Assembly (NCBI GenBank): GCA_027627225.1
Contig: CM051029.1
Span: 22,931,356-22,995,355 of the forward strand
From: Congeria kusceri
Lineage: Eukaryota > Mollusca > Bivalvia > Myida > Dreissenidae
DNA length: 64,000 nucleotides
Direction of reading: 5' to 3'
Numbering within the stretch: the stretch's first letter is position 1; each line of letters starts with the position of its first letter. Shown piece after piece: positions 12,050 through 24,810 of the stretch. The notes below the pieces were generated by a model. The model did no database searches. It was not told the origin of the DNA and saw only the letters and a list, made by a program, of their open reading frames with translations. Made by a program: the position numbers and the translations under genes.

Positions 12050-13490
12050 ACCAGTATAATGAGCTAATACTGGGACAACACATATATTTGTGGAAATATT
12101 CTCGTTCAAAGAGAATTGTCTTTGAGGGTCATTGGAAAGAATAACTAATCAATACGTTCTTATTCCATTATGAAGAAGTTGGTTAAGATAAACATTTATT
12201 TTAGATTAAGATTTAGATTTATACCTTAAATTATAAGAAAATGACACATACATTGTATTTTCGAAACAGAATTTTATTTTTATTTTTACGAAATGTATTA
12301 CGTAAACAGAACGTAAATTTACTATTTACTAAAACATTACGTTATTTCGTAATTAAAAACTGTATTTTGTAAATCGAAGAACTTCTATATATTATTTCGT
12401 TAAATCGTAATATTATTTATGAAGAATTATTATTGCTTTCTACGAAATGCATTTCGTCATTAAGAAATAATTATAGTATAACATTGTTACGAACTTATGT
12501 TTGGAAAATAACATTTTGTAATTACTACATATTGCGTTTTTATGAAATACTCGTTATATTACGTTTTAACGAAAAATTGTCGTAGAATTTAAAACAAATA
12601 GGAGAGGCAGTCTGCATAAAAACAATCAAAAACGGAGTTCGTGTCACTTTATGGGTAGTGGAGTGAATGAATGCGTGTCAACATTTTGCAAAATGACCTA
12701 CTGAAATTGGAGTTGTATCTTCTTTATGTTTTGCCAATAATATGTAATCGGCATGCATATACCTTTTCAAACAAGAAGTGCCTATAAAACGATATTAGCC
12801 GCAAAAATGCATAAATAAAATGAGCACGCGTCTTTTATTTAAAACGAATAAATATTTCACAAAGAGACCATTGTGTATGTAATTAAAATCAGTTGTTAGC
12901 TGTTTCTGTTACAGAGCACAAACATATCTCCCGCGAATCACTTTGTTAAGAAATTTCTTCAATGTAGGATACATTGCACGTGTGTAGAATGCCTAGACGC
13001 AAACGCATTGAGTGTTCTATGTAGCGTTATGTGTATTTGTAGGCAATACTATGTAGACGCTTAGAGCAACGCGCTATTGATTCGTGTTACGTGACAGAGC
13101 ATTCCAAATCAATCATTACTTCATCTTAAATTCCTTTTTGAGCAGTCTAATGCCGTGACTTGAAACCCTACTGGATATATAGCTGTGTCAGATCCCTCAT
13201 AACATAACGTACTCAGTCTAGTATAAAGTTGTATGTCGTTATATGTTAAAGTCAAACCTACTTACTTTTCCACATAACTACTTAACTTCGTAGTGTTCAG
13301 TTGCCTACCTACGTACTATTCACATATTACTACCTACCTAAAACTACCTACCCGTTTTACCAAACATGTTCATTGTTCAATATTTGAGAATAAGATTGCA
13401 ATTAATATAGAGAACGTGAATCATGGATAATCTCTTTTTGCGATTTACTTAACAGTTGTACAATACTACAGATATACCAGAATGTTTCTA
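12050..13490. other. Intergenic, AT-rich; no gene recognised
   Basis: 12270-12560 is dense in CGAAAT/ATTTCG and ACGTAA words, including a perfect 16-bp palindrome ACGAAATGCATTTCGT at 12442-12457. 13255-13355 is rich in degenerate CTAC repeats. No coding signal is seen. Confidence 0.5.
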
Positions 13491-13502
13491 TCCAACCAAT
13501 GA

Positions 13503-13631
13503 ATGATGGCCATGAACAAACTGCTTGTACAACAAGATCAGCAAGATGAAAATGGACCTTCTATTCTGGAATTTACTCTGACTGTGGATGGAAAAAAGCG
13601 TAACCGAAATAAATGTTGCGGTAGTTCATAG
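13503..13631 (+). other. Short open frame of 42 codons, unrecognised
   Basis: ATG at 13503, directly after an in-frame stop; the frame contains ENGPSILEFTLTVDGKKRN and ends at TAG 13629-13631. Its composition is less AT-driven than its surroundings, but I recognise no family and see no splice context. It could be a transposon fragment or chance. Confidence 0.15.
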
Positions 13632-13730
13632 ATCAATATTTCACGACACGCTCATACTGCTGTGTAAAGAACATACTTGTAGATGATATTATAAACGTTT
13701 CGAAGAAAATACATGTTTAGAGTATTAAAA

Positions 13731-13746
13731 AAACACACACACACAT
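13731..13746. repeat. (AC)n microsatellite
   Basis: About seven AC dinucleotides after an A-rich run. Confidence 0.8.
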
Positions 13747-13806
13747 ATTTACGCATAAAACGCCATTTTCAAAAGCAAGTCCCAAAAATCTAGTCTAAAC
13801 CAATAT

Positions 13807-15225
13807 GTATACTTAGTCACATCTGTATACTTAGTCACGTCTGTATACTAAAGCGCGTTTGTATACTTAGTCACGTCTGTATACGTAGTCAGGTCTGTAT
13901 ACTTAGTCACGTCTGTATAAATAGTCACATCTGTAAACGTAGTCACGCCTGTATACTTAGTCACGTCTGTATACGTAGTCACGTCTGTATACTTAGTCAT
14001 GTATGTATACTTAGTCGCGCCTGTATCAATAGTCACATCTGTAACCGTAGTCACGTCTGTATACTTATTCACGTCTGTATACGTAGTCACGTCTGTATAC
14101 TTAGTCACGTCTGTATACTTAGTCACGTCTGTATACTTAGTCACGTCTATATACGTAGTCACGTATGTATATTTAGTCTCATGTATACTTAATCACGTCT
14201 GTATACTTAATCACGTCTGTATACTTAGTCACGTCTGTATACGTAGTCACGTGTGTATACTTAATCACGTCGGCATACGTAGTCACGTCTGTATGCGTAG
14301 TCACGTCATATACTTAATCACATCTGTATACATAGTCACGTTTGTATACTTAATCACATTTGTATACATAGTCACGTTTGTATACGTAGTCACGTCTATA
14401 TACTTAATCACATCTGTATACATAGTCACGTTTGTATACGTAGTCACGTCTGCATACTTAATCACATCTGTATACGTAGTCACGTGTGTATACGTAGTCA
14501 CCTCTGTATACATAGTCACGTGTGTATACTTCGTCACGTGTGTATACTTCGTCACGTGTGTATACTTCGTCACGTATGTATACTTAGTCACGTCTGTATA
14601 CTTAGTCACGTCTGTATACTTAGTCACGTCTGTATACTTAGTCAAGTCTGTATACTTAGTCACGTCTGTATACTGAGTCACGTATGTGTTCATAGTCACG
14701 TATGTTCTCTAAGTCGCATCTGTATACTTAGTCGCATCTGTATACCTAGTAACATCTGTGTACTTAATCACATCTGTAAAGGTATGTATCATTAGTCACG
14801 TCTGTATACTTAGTCATGTCTGTATTCTTAGCCATGTCTGTATATTTAGTCACATATGTATACTTAGTCGCGTCTGTATACTTAGTCACATGTATACTTA
14901 GTCGCGTCTGTATACTTAGTCGCGTCTGTATACTTAGTCACATGTGTATACTAAGCCAAATAAGCACACTATTCTATACTTAGTCACATTTTTATACTTT
15001 TTCTTTTTATTATTTGGTACTTATTTTAGACTAAGTTTCAACCATATGCTTAGTTCGGTCATCATACTTAATCAGGCGTGTTTACAAAGTCACATGCGTA
15101 CAAATCTGTATACTCAGTCACGTCTGTATACATTGTCATATTTATAGACACATATGAAGACTCAGTCACATCTGTATACTAAGTCACGTCTGTAAACTTT
15201 GTCACTTCTGTATACTAAGTCACAT
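13807..15225. repeat. 18-bp satellite array A (GTATACTTAGTCACGTCT)
   Basis: About 79 head-to-tail copies of GTATACTTAGTCACGTCT with scattered substitutions. Common variants are CACGT to CACAT, as expected from CpG decay, and CTTAG to CGTAG or CATAG. Because 18 is a multiple of three and the unit lacks stops in some frames, it gives apparent proteins of VYLVTS repeats on one strand and TDVTKY repeats on the other; I treat these as artefacts. Copies decay after about 15000 and traces continue to about 15430. Confidence 0.95.
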
Positions 15226-15490
15226 ATAAATGTGAACTGACATCTAAATAGTATCTTACATATGTCTACTCACATGTGTATCCACACGTATTTCCTCGAG
15301 TACATCATGATCTATATCCTAACTGGTACAATTACTTACGTCTATATAATACCGTCTATCTGTATTCTCGATTACATCTCTATACTCACTGATATATTCA
15401 CTGATACAATCACGTATATCTGTCGACTTAAGTACATATATCTCTCTCAATAATTTCCCTTATCTATTCCCGTTCTACACTATACTCACT

Positions 15491-15698
15491 GCCGACTGTA
15501 TACTCCAGTGGTGTTAATATCAGTACGGCATCCACGCAGCCAGTCCACTGTGTAACCCAGTGGTGTTCAGATCAGTACGGTATCTACGCAGCCAGTCCAC
15601 TGTGTACTCCAGTGGTGTTCAGATCAGTACGGCATCCACGCAGCCAGTCGACTGTGTACCCCAGTGGTGTTCAGATCAGTAAGGCATCCACGCAGCCA
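15491..15698. repeat. 52-bp minisatellite, 4 copies
   Basis: CAGTGGTGTT starts at 15506, 15558, 15610 and 15662, an exact 52-bp spacing. Each copy also shares CATCCACGCAGCCAGT-like sequence; few substitutions separate the copies. Confidence 0.92.
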
Positions 15699-15823
15699 AC
15701 ATTTACACGTTTCACAAACACATGAAACGTTCCGACATGAAGAAGCCCGCGAGTATTTTTGCCGCTACATCAATAACGCTGTGCATGTAATTCAATTGGA
15801 GTATTGATCGCCTCTCTGGCAAG

Positions 15824-15858
15824 GCGTTCCTCTGCTGCGAGTTGGCCAGAGGAAACGC
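15824..15858. repeat. Small inverted repeat
   Basis: GCGTTCCTCTG at 15824-15834 pairs with CAGAGGAAACGC at 15847-15858 with one bulged base and a 12-nt loop. Function unknown; the surrounding 15700-16040 holds no gene I recognise. Confidence 0.5.
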
Positions 15859-16039
15859 TGCATGGCAGCCAACTAAAGGAAATCCGTCTGCAGCCGTGAA
15901 TTGTTGCGTTTGTCTCAGACCTCCCGTCTCGGCCTAGTTATTCATGTTAAGTGAAGATGCGCACTGTGAATCTGTTTGATTTTTGATGAAAATTTCTTCA
16001 TACGCATTATTTATTTGGACAGACGTTTATACATGACAC

Positions 16040-17320
16040 ATGTGTATCTTAATAAAAGGCAAAATAATCACTATAAAAATCACTGAATCAATACGTTTCG
16101 TTGTACATTACATACTGTCTGTATTACACACTGCTAACGTATTAGAGTACTGTTCCTTTGTAAACATATTGCTCCGTATTACACAACGCTTCGCATTGAA
16201 ATATGTTTCTGTATTACACTGTGCTACGTATTACAAATTAATATGTATTAATCAGTGCTTCTGATTAACATAGTGCTGCTATATTACTTAGTGCTACTGT
16301 ATCACATATTGCTACTGTATCACATATTGCTACTGTATCACATATTGCTACTGTATCACATATTGCTACTGTATCACATATTGCTACTCACATATTGCTA
16401 CTGTATCACATATTGCTACTGTATCACATATTGCTACTGTATCACATATTGCTGCTATATAGTGCTTCTTTATAAAAATAAATTACTGTGTATTACACAG
16501 TGCTTCCATTTAACACATTATTAATCAACTTTACAATATTACGCACAAAATCAATGAAAATGCACGTCTTTTATAAACATGCACGAGTAAATAAAACAAT
16601 CAACTGTTTCTGTAAGGGATCTAAGCATTGTGATTGGCTAGAACCAGTGCATGTATGAACTTTTTGATGCCTGTATAAGATTTAGTGCTTTTGATTGGTC
16701 AGTTTAAATGTTCCTATATTTAATTGGAAAAATGTTGTTGTTTTTTCAGAAACAAAACGACCTCATCTTGAAATAAATAAATCAAAACACAAACATTCAT
16801 ATTAAACCTTAAAGAGGTTAGGAATTCATACAGGCACTGTTATTTGGCCTCGGTCAGCTGTATTGGCAGCAGAGCTCGGACAAATAACAGTACCTGCATG
16901 AAATCACTTATTTATTAACATTATATTACTAAGCAGTACTCATTGTATCTATATTACAAATAACCATGTCGTAAACAGTGCTCATGTATTGCAAATTGCT
17001 TCTGTGTTAAAGGAAACTTCTTTTGTCCATAGTGCGTCTAAATTACATACATCGTGATTTCCATAATATTTCTGTATCACACGGTGTTTTCTATTGCACA
17101 GTTTTTCATATATTATATCGTGCTTTTATTTATCTTAGTTACTCCATATCAATTAGTGCTTTTATTTTACATAGTGCTTCTGTAACACACAATATGCTTC
17201 TATATTACACACGCCTCTACAATACAATGTGTTTTTATATCACACAGTGCTTCTGTATTACATAATGCTTATGTATTACAGTGCTTCTATTTTACACAGT
17301 GCTTCTGTATTACATAGTAG
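16040..17320. repeat. 18-bp satellite array B (ATTGCTACTGTATCACAT), degenerate with a homogeneous core
   Basis: The core at about 16270-16457 holds about nine near-identical copies of ATTGCTACTGTATCACAT plus one shortened copy. On both sides scattered copies of AGTGCTTCTGTATTACAC-like monomers occur up to the interruption at about 17320. The segment 16540-17000 is mostly non-repeat sequence inserted in the array and includes the hairpin at 16825-16902. The 89-codon frame here is a repeat artefact. Confidence 0.85.
16825..16902. repeat. Hairpin element
   Basis: Arms 16825-16846 and 16881-16902 match at 20 of 22 positions (ACTGTTATTTG core), with weaker pairing continuing into the GC-richer loop. 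It looks like a small nonautonomous foldback element inside the degenerate array. Confidence 0.7.
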
Positions 17321-18430
17321 TGTTGTGCAGTTTAATCATTTCGTCGATTAATTAACGACTATATATAAGGTAATGATTAATTAGGCAGTAAAGATTTGGA
17401 ATTCGTCGATGAACTGAAGATTTTCATGCACGAGTTTTCTTTCTTAATACTTTTAAATGGCTTTTTTAACTTGAACAAGTGATCCTATTCATGTAGGCTA
17501 TATGTTTCAGTGACCAAATAATATTATCATATAGCACACATACACATATAATGTAATGCAGTTTTCAATATAATAAAATGTATAAGGTCATATATTTTAC
17601 TATGATTTGGAGAACTAATATTCGTCTCTAGTAAAGCTATTATGTCCTAATTTCAAAAAGAGGTCAATGATGCTCGAAAAAGCTCCACTCAGTATTGTTT
17701 AAGATGGAGACATTACTCCTGTGAAAAGGTTTGAACACAAATTACAAAATGTTTGCCATTATGACTTTTTAATCATATATATCTACCTGGTTAAAGGTCA
17801 TATTTATTTAGCTCATCGTTTTACCCTAGCTTATCAAAAACGACCTACATGTAATTGTCATTAACGAGTAGGGATTCGGGTATATATCATTGGCCTGGTA
17901 TTCAAATTTTCGCACTCTGTTTTGGAAGAATGGTTTTAATGCTGCAGTTCAAAAAGATAATAGGGATGGCTGTGCAGAGGTCAAGTCATTCTTGCCGGCA
18001 TGGTTTGCTATTTTCTTAGAGTAAAGCTCTATTATCCTCTAGATTCTACGCTTCCTATTTTCAAATTTGTCTGAGATCTGATGGTCATGGACAAATAGAG
18101 GAGTTTTGTAGCGATTGGGTGAAATATGGAGAACACATACTGCATACAGTCCATTTTTCATATCTTTTTAAAATTAATATTACTAGGTGCTTGCTTTTCA
18201 ATTTTGTTTTAATTTACTTAATCATAACAATTTATACAAAATAAACTCACATTGCAACTTACCCCAGACCTCTAGCTTTACATGTTTTATCTATGCAACG
18301 TTAATTTTTAATAATTTTTGAATTTTTTTGTACCCAAAATAAGATAGAGATCTATAGTGTTTGTGTGGTTGCCGAACGTGTCAATAATTCATAAATCTGA
18401 CTGGTATCGGTGCGTTAGTATGATAATGCA
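17321..18430. other. Non-satellite insert between arrays B and C; possible hAT-like relic
   Basis: The 18-bp pattern stops at about 17320 and resumes at about 18430. The left edge (AGTGTTGTGCAGTTTAATCA, followed by ATTAATT-rich sequence) resembles the start of some hAT-type elements, but I find no matching inverted end or 8-bp duplication, so this is weak. No coding frame. Confidence 0.3.
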
Positions 18431-20040
18431 GTTCACCTACAGTCCTTCTGTTTTACAAAGTGCTTCAATATTACAAAGCGCTATATTACCTCTGTTAGCT
18501 CTACCAGTAGCCAAAATAGCCATTAACTACTAAACTTTCTAATTGGCTACTAACATTTTTGGACAATATTTAAACATGATGCATATTTTCTGAAAATATT
18601 TCTAAATGATGGGTTTTCTTTGCAAAATCAATTTTTTTGGCTACAAGTTCCGATTTCTTAGCGCCAACCTGTAATTTACATAGTACTTCTATATAACATA
18701 GGGCTTCTACATTACATAGTGCTTTTACGTTACATAGTGCTTCTATATAACACAGAGCTTCTGTAATACATAATGCTTCTATATTACATAATGCTTCTAT
18801 AATACACAGTGCTTTTATATTAAAAAGTGTTTCAATATTACATAGGGCTTTTACATTACAAAGTGCTTCTATTTTACACAGTGCTTCTACATAACATACT
18901 GTTTCTATATTACATAATGATTCTATATTACATAGTGCTTCTATATTACACAGTGCTTTTATATTACACAGTGCTTCTACATTACATAGTGCTTCTATAT
19001 CACACAGCGCTTCTATATTACACGATGCTTCTATATCACATGGCGCCACTATATTACACAGTGCTTCTATATTACATAGTGCTTCTATTTTACATAATGA
19101 TTCTATATTACATAATGATTCTGTATCACATAGCGCTTCTATATTACACAATGCTTTTATATTACACAGTGCTTCTACATTACACAGCGCTTCTATATTA
19201 CACGGTGCTTCTATATCACATGGCGCCACTATATTACACAGTGCTTCTATATTACATAGTGCTTCTATTTTACATCGTGCTGCTTCTATTTCACACATTG
19301 CTTCTATATAACATAAGCATTCTATATTACATAGTACTTCAATATTACACAGTGCTTCTATATTATACAGTCTTTCTATTTAACATTGTGCTTCTATATT
19401 ACATAGTCCTTATGCATTTCATAGTCCTTCTAAATTACATAGTGCTTTTAAATAAAATAGTCCTTCTAAATTACTTTGTGCTTCTATATCACATGGTCCT
19501 TCTATATAACATAGTCCTTCTATATTGCATAGTCCTTCTAAATTACATAGTCCTTCTATATTACATAGTCCTTCTATATTAAATAGTCCTTCTAAAGTAC
19601 ATAGTCCTTCTAAATTATATAGTCCTTCTATATTACATAGTCCTTCTATATTAAATAGTCCTTCTAAATTACATAGTCCTTCTAAATAACATAGTCCATC
19701 TTAATAACATAGTCCTTCTATATTAAATGGTCCTTCTAAATTACACAGTCCTTCTAAATTATATAGTCCTTCTAAAGTACATAGTCCTTCTATATTACAT
19801 AGTCCTTCTAAATTACATAGTCCTACTAAAAATCATACTCCATCTACATTACATAGTCCTTCTATATTAAATGGTCCTTCTAAAATACACAGTCCTTCTA
19901 AATTATATAGTCCTTCTATTTTACACAGTGCTTGTATTTCACTGATTGCTTCTATATTACATAGGGCTTTTAGATTACATAGTGCTTCTATATTACATGG
20001 TTCTTCTATATTACATAGTGCTTCTGTAGTGCACAGTGCA
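18431..20040. repeat. 18-bp satellite array C (AGTGCTTCTATATTACAT), two subfamilies
   Basis: Monomers of AGTGCTTCTATATTACAT dominate from 18671 to about 19340, and AGTCCTTCTAAATTACAT dominates from about 19400 to 19930, before returning to the first type. A higher-order period of 180 bp (ten monomers) is visible: the rare GGCGCCACT variant occurs at 19042 and 19222 with similar neighbours. About 18490-18670 is an unrelated insert. The 251- and 242-codon frames on opposite strands are products of the repeat. Confidence 0.95.
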
Positions 20041-21071
20041 TATATTTTTCTACACAGGACGTCCCATATGTTTGCAATATGACACCAATGTCAAAGTGTT
20101 ACATCGTCGTCATCAAGGTCAATGCCATCAACAATTCCAATGTGAGAATGATAATGTTCGTAGCGTGTTTCATTTTACGTTACCTTGCTTGCGATGCCAG
20201 ATGAACAATTAAGATCTCCGGTGTCCGTCGTCCGTGGTCAGTCGTTCACACTTGACACTCTACTTGTCAGGGTTTTAATTGCATTACTATACATTAACTT
20301 TGTCAGAATAATGTCCTTGGTGAATATAACAGGCAACCTGAAAATGAGTCATGTGAGATAAAACTAAGTCATTAATTAAGATATTATATTATAGGGTTGA
20401 GAAACTGCATGGGCATACTTTCCAGGTAGCATATTCAGGATTACAAGAAGAAAGGCATACATATCATTGTCTCCAATTATTATTGAAGCATTTTATCCAA
20501 GAAAACAAACATTTAACATCTCAAAACCATAATACAGCAAACTTCGATGTCACACTCTCCAAACTTAAAGTTCTCAACACATAATTACCAGCATGATTAG
20601 TATCGTGTGTGACCTCCATTAGCGGCAATAAGACACCACAGCGCCTCCTCATGGACGAGTACGTCCTGATGTTTCTTGTGCCGTCCCGACCGCAGTTCGA
20701 AATTGATGACGTAAGTGCGCTAACCGGATATGCATTCTGACGTCACGCGTGGTTGACCGGGACTTGAGCGGTCATCAACAGAGTCTGTTGCATCATATCG
20801 CTGGTGAAGACGAGATATGGTGGATTAATGGACACGAAAATCAACGACAATATCCGCAAATGTACGACAAGCTTCAACTTGTCCGATTGCACGAGCGACT
20901 ACAATGACTTCTTTTATGCCGAAAAAGTAGTTCGACCAGTAAAGTAATACGGAAATGGAAATATAGCGAGTCGCAGAATACTGATTTTTTTCTGTCGATA
21001 TATTTCACTGACTGATACAGCATGTATTTCGTTAAGAATGTTAACAGGTATATAGAGAAAACTATGTTACT
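20041..21071. other. Intergenic; no gene recognised
   Basis: Unique-looking sequence; 20610-20830 is relatively GC-rich but has no supported frame, RNA or repeat. Confidence 0.4.
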
Positions 21072-21181
21072 GTTGAATATAGAAACGTTTATCTTGCGAG
21101 GCTTAGAACACCGGAAGCGCGAGCTTTTGGCGACCGCTTCCGATGTTCGAGCCGAGCAAGATAAACTTCTCTATATTTAAA
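21072..21181. mobile_element. Hairpin (MITE-like) element, about 110 bp
   Basis: Arms 21072-21119 and 21134-21181 pair imperfectly (GTTTATCTTGC and CGGAAGCG blocks match) around a 14-nt loop. Nonautonomous foldback element; family unknown. Confidence 0.75.
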
Positions 21182-21412
21182 ACTAATCCTAATATTCTAT
21201 TTACCCCATCATTTTTTTTCTTCCAAACTAAATAAAAACAAATGTTAAACAAACCGTGGAATTCATAAACTGGTAGTACAACTGCTTTTACATTTTGAAT
21301 GAAAAATGTACGAAATGTAATAAAGAAGTAGTCACAATATTCTAGAAATACAATAAACACAACTTAGGCTGTTAACACGTTTTATTGTATATGTTTTGTG
21401 TTATTAGTACAA

Positions 21413-23022
21413 ACAAGAAATGTCTTTTAAAAAAAACAATCGGCGTTGACATTAATAATGAGATATCATTTTAGCCTAAACATAATACAAGAGGCCCAAG
21501 ATGATCGGTTACGTGGCTTCTCGGACCCCAGATTTTTCGGTCCCCACCTAGACAAGGTTACTTCTCGGACCCCAGATTTTTTTCGGCGTAGCTGTCTAAG
21601 ATCACTTTTGACCCAGATTTTCTTGCGATAATTATGCAGCGGGAAAATTGAATGCCAATAGAATTGGGCAAATTTTCTAATTCTAGGGAATGCAAACTTC
21701 AAACAATGGTTTAACGTATACCAATAACTGTTGCATACTTTTGGGGATTAAACATTTACATAATTGTTTACATAAGCGGTTAAAATGAAGTTATAAACAT
21801 ATCTTCAACATATACTTTAGAACGGAGGCTAATTATGAACGTATTTTCTCATTGTATGCCATAAACAGAATGGTATATTCATTCACGTAACGAAATAACT
21901 ATTTTGTTTAGCCTACATTTATATAAGCGGTATACGCTCTATAAATAGCAATTCTGCAATGTTCCCATTCTTAAATCTCATTCACAATGTTGCCGTTCCA
22001 TGTAGCCCATCGATTCTAGCGAGTTCATCACATTCCAGAAACAGAAGTGTCATTCTAAACATAGCGCGCGTAACTAGCAACCGTTGTATAGCTGTGTTAA
22101 TATACTCGTACATGCATCAATAATAGCGTTCAGAGAATCATAAACCTAAAAATTTCTATAAATGGGGAATTTATATTTATAAAGTTACTGTTAATTTGAA
22201 TTAAAATCAACTTCTCCAGTAGATGTTATTTTTTCTATAAAAAGATGCTACATTTTCTGTAGATAAAATGTTATGAAAGAAGATTCGGAATACGTCGATT
22301 TGTTAATCGCTAGGCATGAATACACAATTTGCAATACTAATTATACACAGGAACCCCTGATATATCATATTTCTACTGATGTAATTTAAAATCGTCAAAG
22401 TATAATGAATTTTTTATGGTTGCGTTATCAAAAATAAAGTCTGAACATTTCAAAATCGTTGAATGTTCCCTGACTATTGCTTTTTATTAGGATACCCAGT
22501 ATAAATGCTTATTTGACTTCAAATCGTTATTATATTAGATAACTAACATGAATGGTATATTACCGGTACTATAAATAACTATATAGACTCGTCTGATACA
22601 TAATAATTTTAATTCATTCCCGAAATTATTTTCTTACATTGTTAATTTGTTTAATTGACTTGACAAATTCAGATAACAATTATGTTAACCTAAATTATTT
22701 TGGTTATTTTTTCATATACCACTAGTGGAAACATGGAGCTATATGATTGGTTTATTCACGGCATAGATATTAATGATAATTTTATTTAATTTTTAAATTA
22801 ATAAATTTATCTCATATTAACTTTTGGGTCCGAGAAGTTTTCTAATAGTGTCCAAAAAACCTGGGGTCCAATACGTCTCCTAATATTGGTGGGGACCAAA
22901 ACATCTGGAGTCTGAGAAGTCACGTAACCGATCCTACAGGCCGTCTGTTTAGGTAATTTTTAAATGACATCTCAATATTAATTTCAACGACGATTGTCTT
23001 TTTTAAAGACATTTCTTGTTAA
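21413..23022. mobile_element. Long terminal inverted repeat element
   Basis: About 135 bp at 21413-21548 is the imperfect reverse complement of 22888-23022. The best block is the inner 55 bp, with GATCGGTTACGTG and GGTCCCCACC shared; similarity continues outward through AAGAAATGTCTTT. The 1.3-kb interior encodes no transposase. The interior is also one arm of the larger palindrome at 21570-24245, so two copies in opposite orientation may be nested or abutting. Confidence 0.7.
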
Positions 23023-24245
23023 CCATAAGAAAACTTTTCTCATATCCCAAAATTAATGTGTGATTAATTCAATAATTATTAATATTTGTACCGTGAATAA
23101 ACCGATCATACCGCCCCATGTTTTCACCAGTGCCATATGAATAACCTAAATAATTTACGTCAACATCATTATTATATAAATTTGTCAGCCAGATTTAACA
23201 AATTAACAATGTACGAAAATAATTGCGGGAATGAATGAAAATTAGTCTGTATGAGAATCGTATAGTTATTCTTAAGTAATATACCCTACCTCCAGCTTGG
23301 AAGTTATCTATGCATAATACATACACATTTCTAGTTGATCATTTATACTGTGTATCATTTTGAAAAGCAATCTTCAGGGAAGATTCAGCGCATTTGAAAT
23401 AATGATGACTTCCATTTTTGATAAAACAAACTTAGAATTTCATTAGACTATGGCAATTTAAAATTATATTCGGCAGGAATATGATGTATGAACGGTTTCT
23501 GTGTATAATTGGTATTGCAAATAATGTATTAATGCTACGAAAATGAAGTAAAAGTAACATAAATAACAGTTCGACGTATTCCGTTACTTTTTTCACCACA
23601 TCTTATTTATTGAAAGATATCTTTTTATAGGTTGATTCACATCTACTGGAGAAGTTGAGAGAAATGTGCAATTCTATTTAATTCTGAATAGAACGCAACC
23701 GGCATTCAATTTCAAATTAACATGCACAGTAAGTTTATAAACATAACTTCCCCATTTATTGAAATATTCGCTCTTATGATTCTCTGGACGCTAACTGATG
23801 CATGTATATTATGACAGCTATACACCGGCAGCTAAACGCGCGCTAATTTAAGAATGATCGTGTGTTGAACTCGCTAAAATTAATAGTTATTGCTAGAGCG
23901 TGCCGCTAGGCTAAACAAAACAGTGGATTAATTCTGAGAACGAATATAATATTCTGATCTTGACATACAATGAGAAAATATGTTCATAATTATGTTCAGT
24001 TCTAGAGTGTATGTCGAAAATATGATTATAACTTTATTTATGTAAACAGTCATGTACATTTTAATCCCCAAAAGTATGCAACAGTTGTTGGTATACATTA
24101 AACCATTGTTGTAAGTTTGCATTCCCTAAAAATGGAAAATTTGCCAAATTCTATTGGCATTAAATTTTCCCGCTGCATAATTATCGCAAGAAATGAAGGT
24201 CAAAAGTGATTTAAAAAGCAGCGCCGAAAAAAATCGAATGGTAAC
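21570..24245. repeat. Giant imperfect palindrome, arms about 1.3 kb
   Basis: The left arm (21570 to about 22860) can be followed in order along the reverse complement of the right arm (about 23030-24245). Paired landmarks include ATAATTATGCAGCGGGAAAA near 21635 with its complement near 24165, CTTCTCCAGTAGATGT near 22210 with its complement near 23650, and TTGGTTTATTCACGG near 22745 with a matching block near 23090. Identity looks like roughly 70-80 percent with indels. The centre (22860-23022) contains the right end of the inverted-repeat element at 21413-23022 and does not pair within this palindrome. Confidence 0.8.
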
Positions 24246-24810
24246 TTTCAATGAAAAGGACCTTTAAAGTCAACAAAGACACAACTGCGTTATGATTTTT
24301 ACAATGTATGATCTATAAATAGAACAATACACAATAAATGGCCATGACCTTTCTGCTCGTTTTCAAAAACTCGGAAACGAAGCACGTTTGACTGCAAATT
24401 TAATCTGTTTGATTCGGAAAACATGTTTGCGTATTTTAAATACAATGTATGTAAATTATCTTCAAATGACTGACCAGACAATGCGATCGGCAAAAGTAAA
24501 CATATTCTGGATTACCTTCACCTGCCACTAAGTTATAGGGTCAGGCACACGTCAATAATGGAGTCTTCCAAAGTAAACGTTTGCGCGTTAAACTAATGGT
24601 AAAATATTATTTACGAAGCACTTTATGCTGACTTGCACAAGTTTTTTAATTTTGCCTATCATTTCATTTGAATGGTTGCGTTTAATCTTCTGGTCCACGT
24701 TTTCTAAGATATACGGTGCCATTCGTCTGGCCTACTTTCTTATGACAATAAACTGACACAAAGCCGAAACCTGTAAAACCAAAGAATGCACCGGTATTTC
24801 CTCATGTCAG

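Noticed and set aside
13848..14795. Open frames of 100-225 codons on both strands (TDVTKY and VYLVTS repeats)
   Set aside because: Produced by an 18-bp tandem repeat without stops; frames overlap on opposite strands and have no start context or homology.
18570..19582. Frames of 242 and 251 codons with CNIEAL and YYIVLLYYT repeats
   Set aside because: Same cause: array C has an 18-bp period. The apparent membrane-like composition is a translation artefact.
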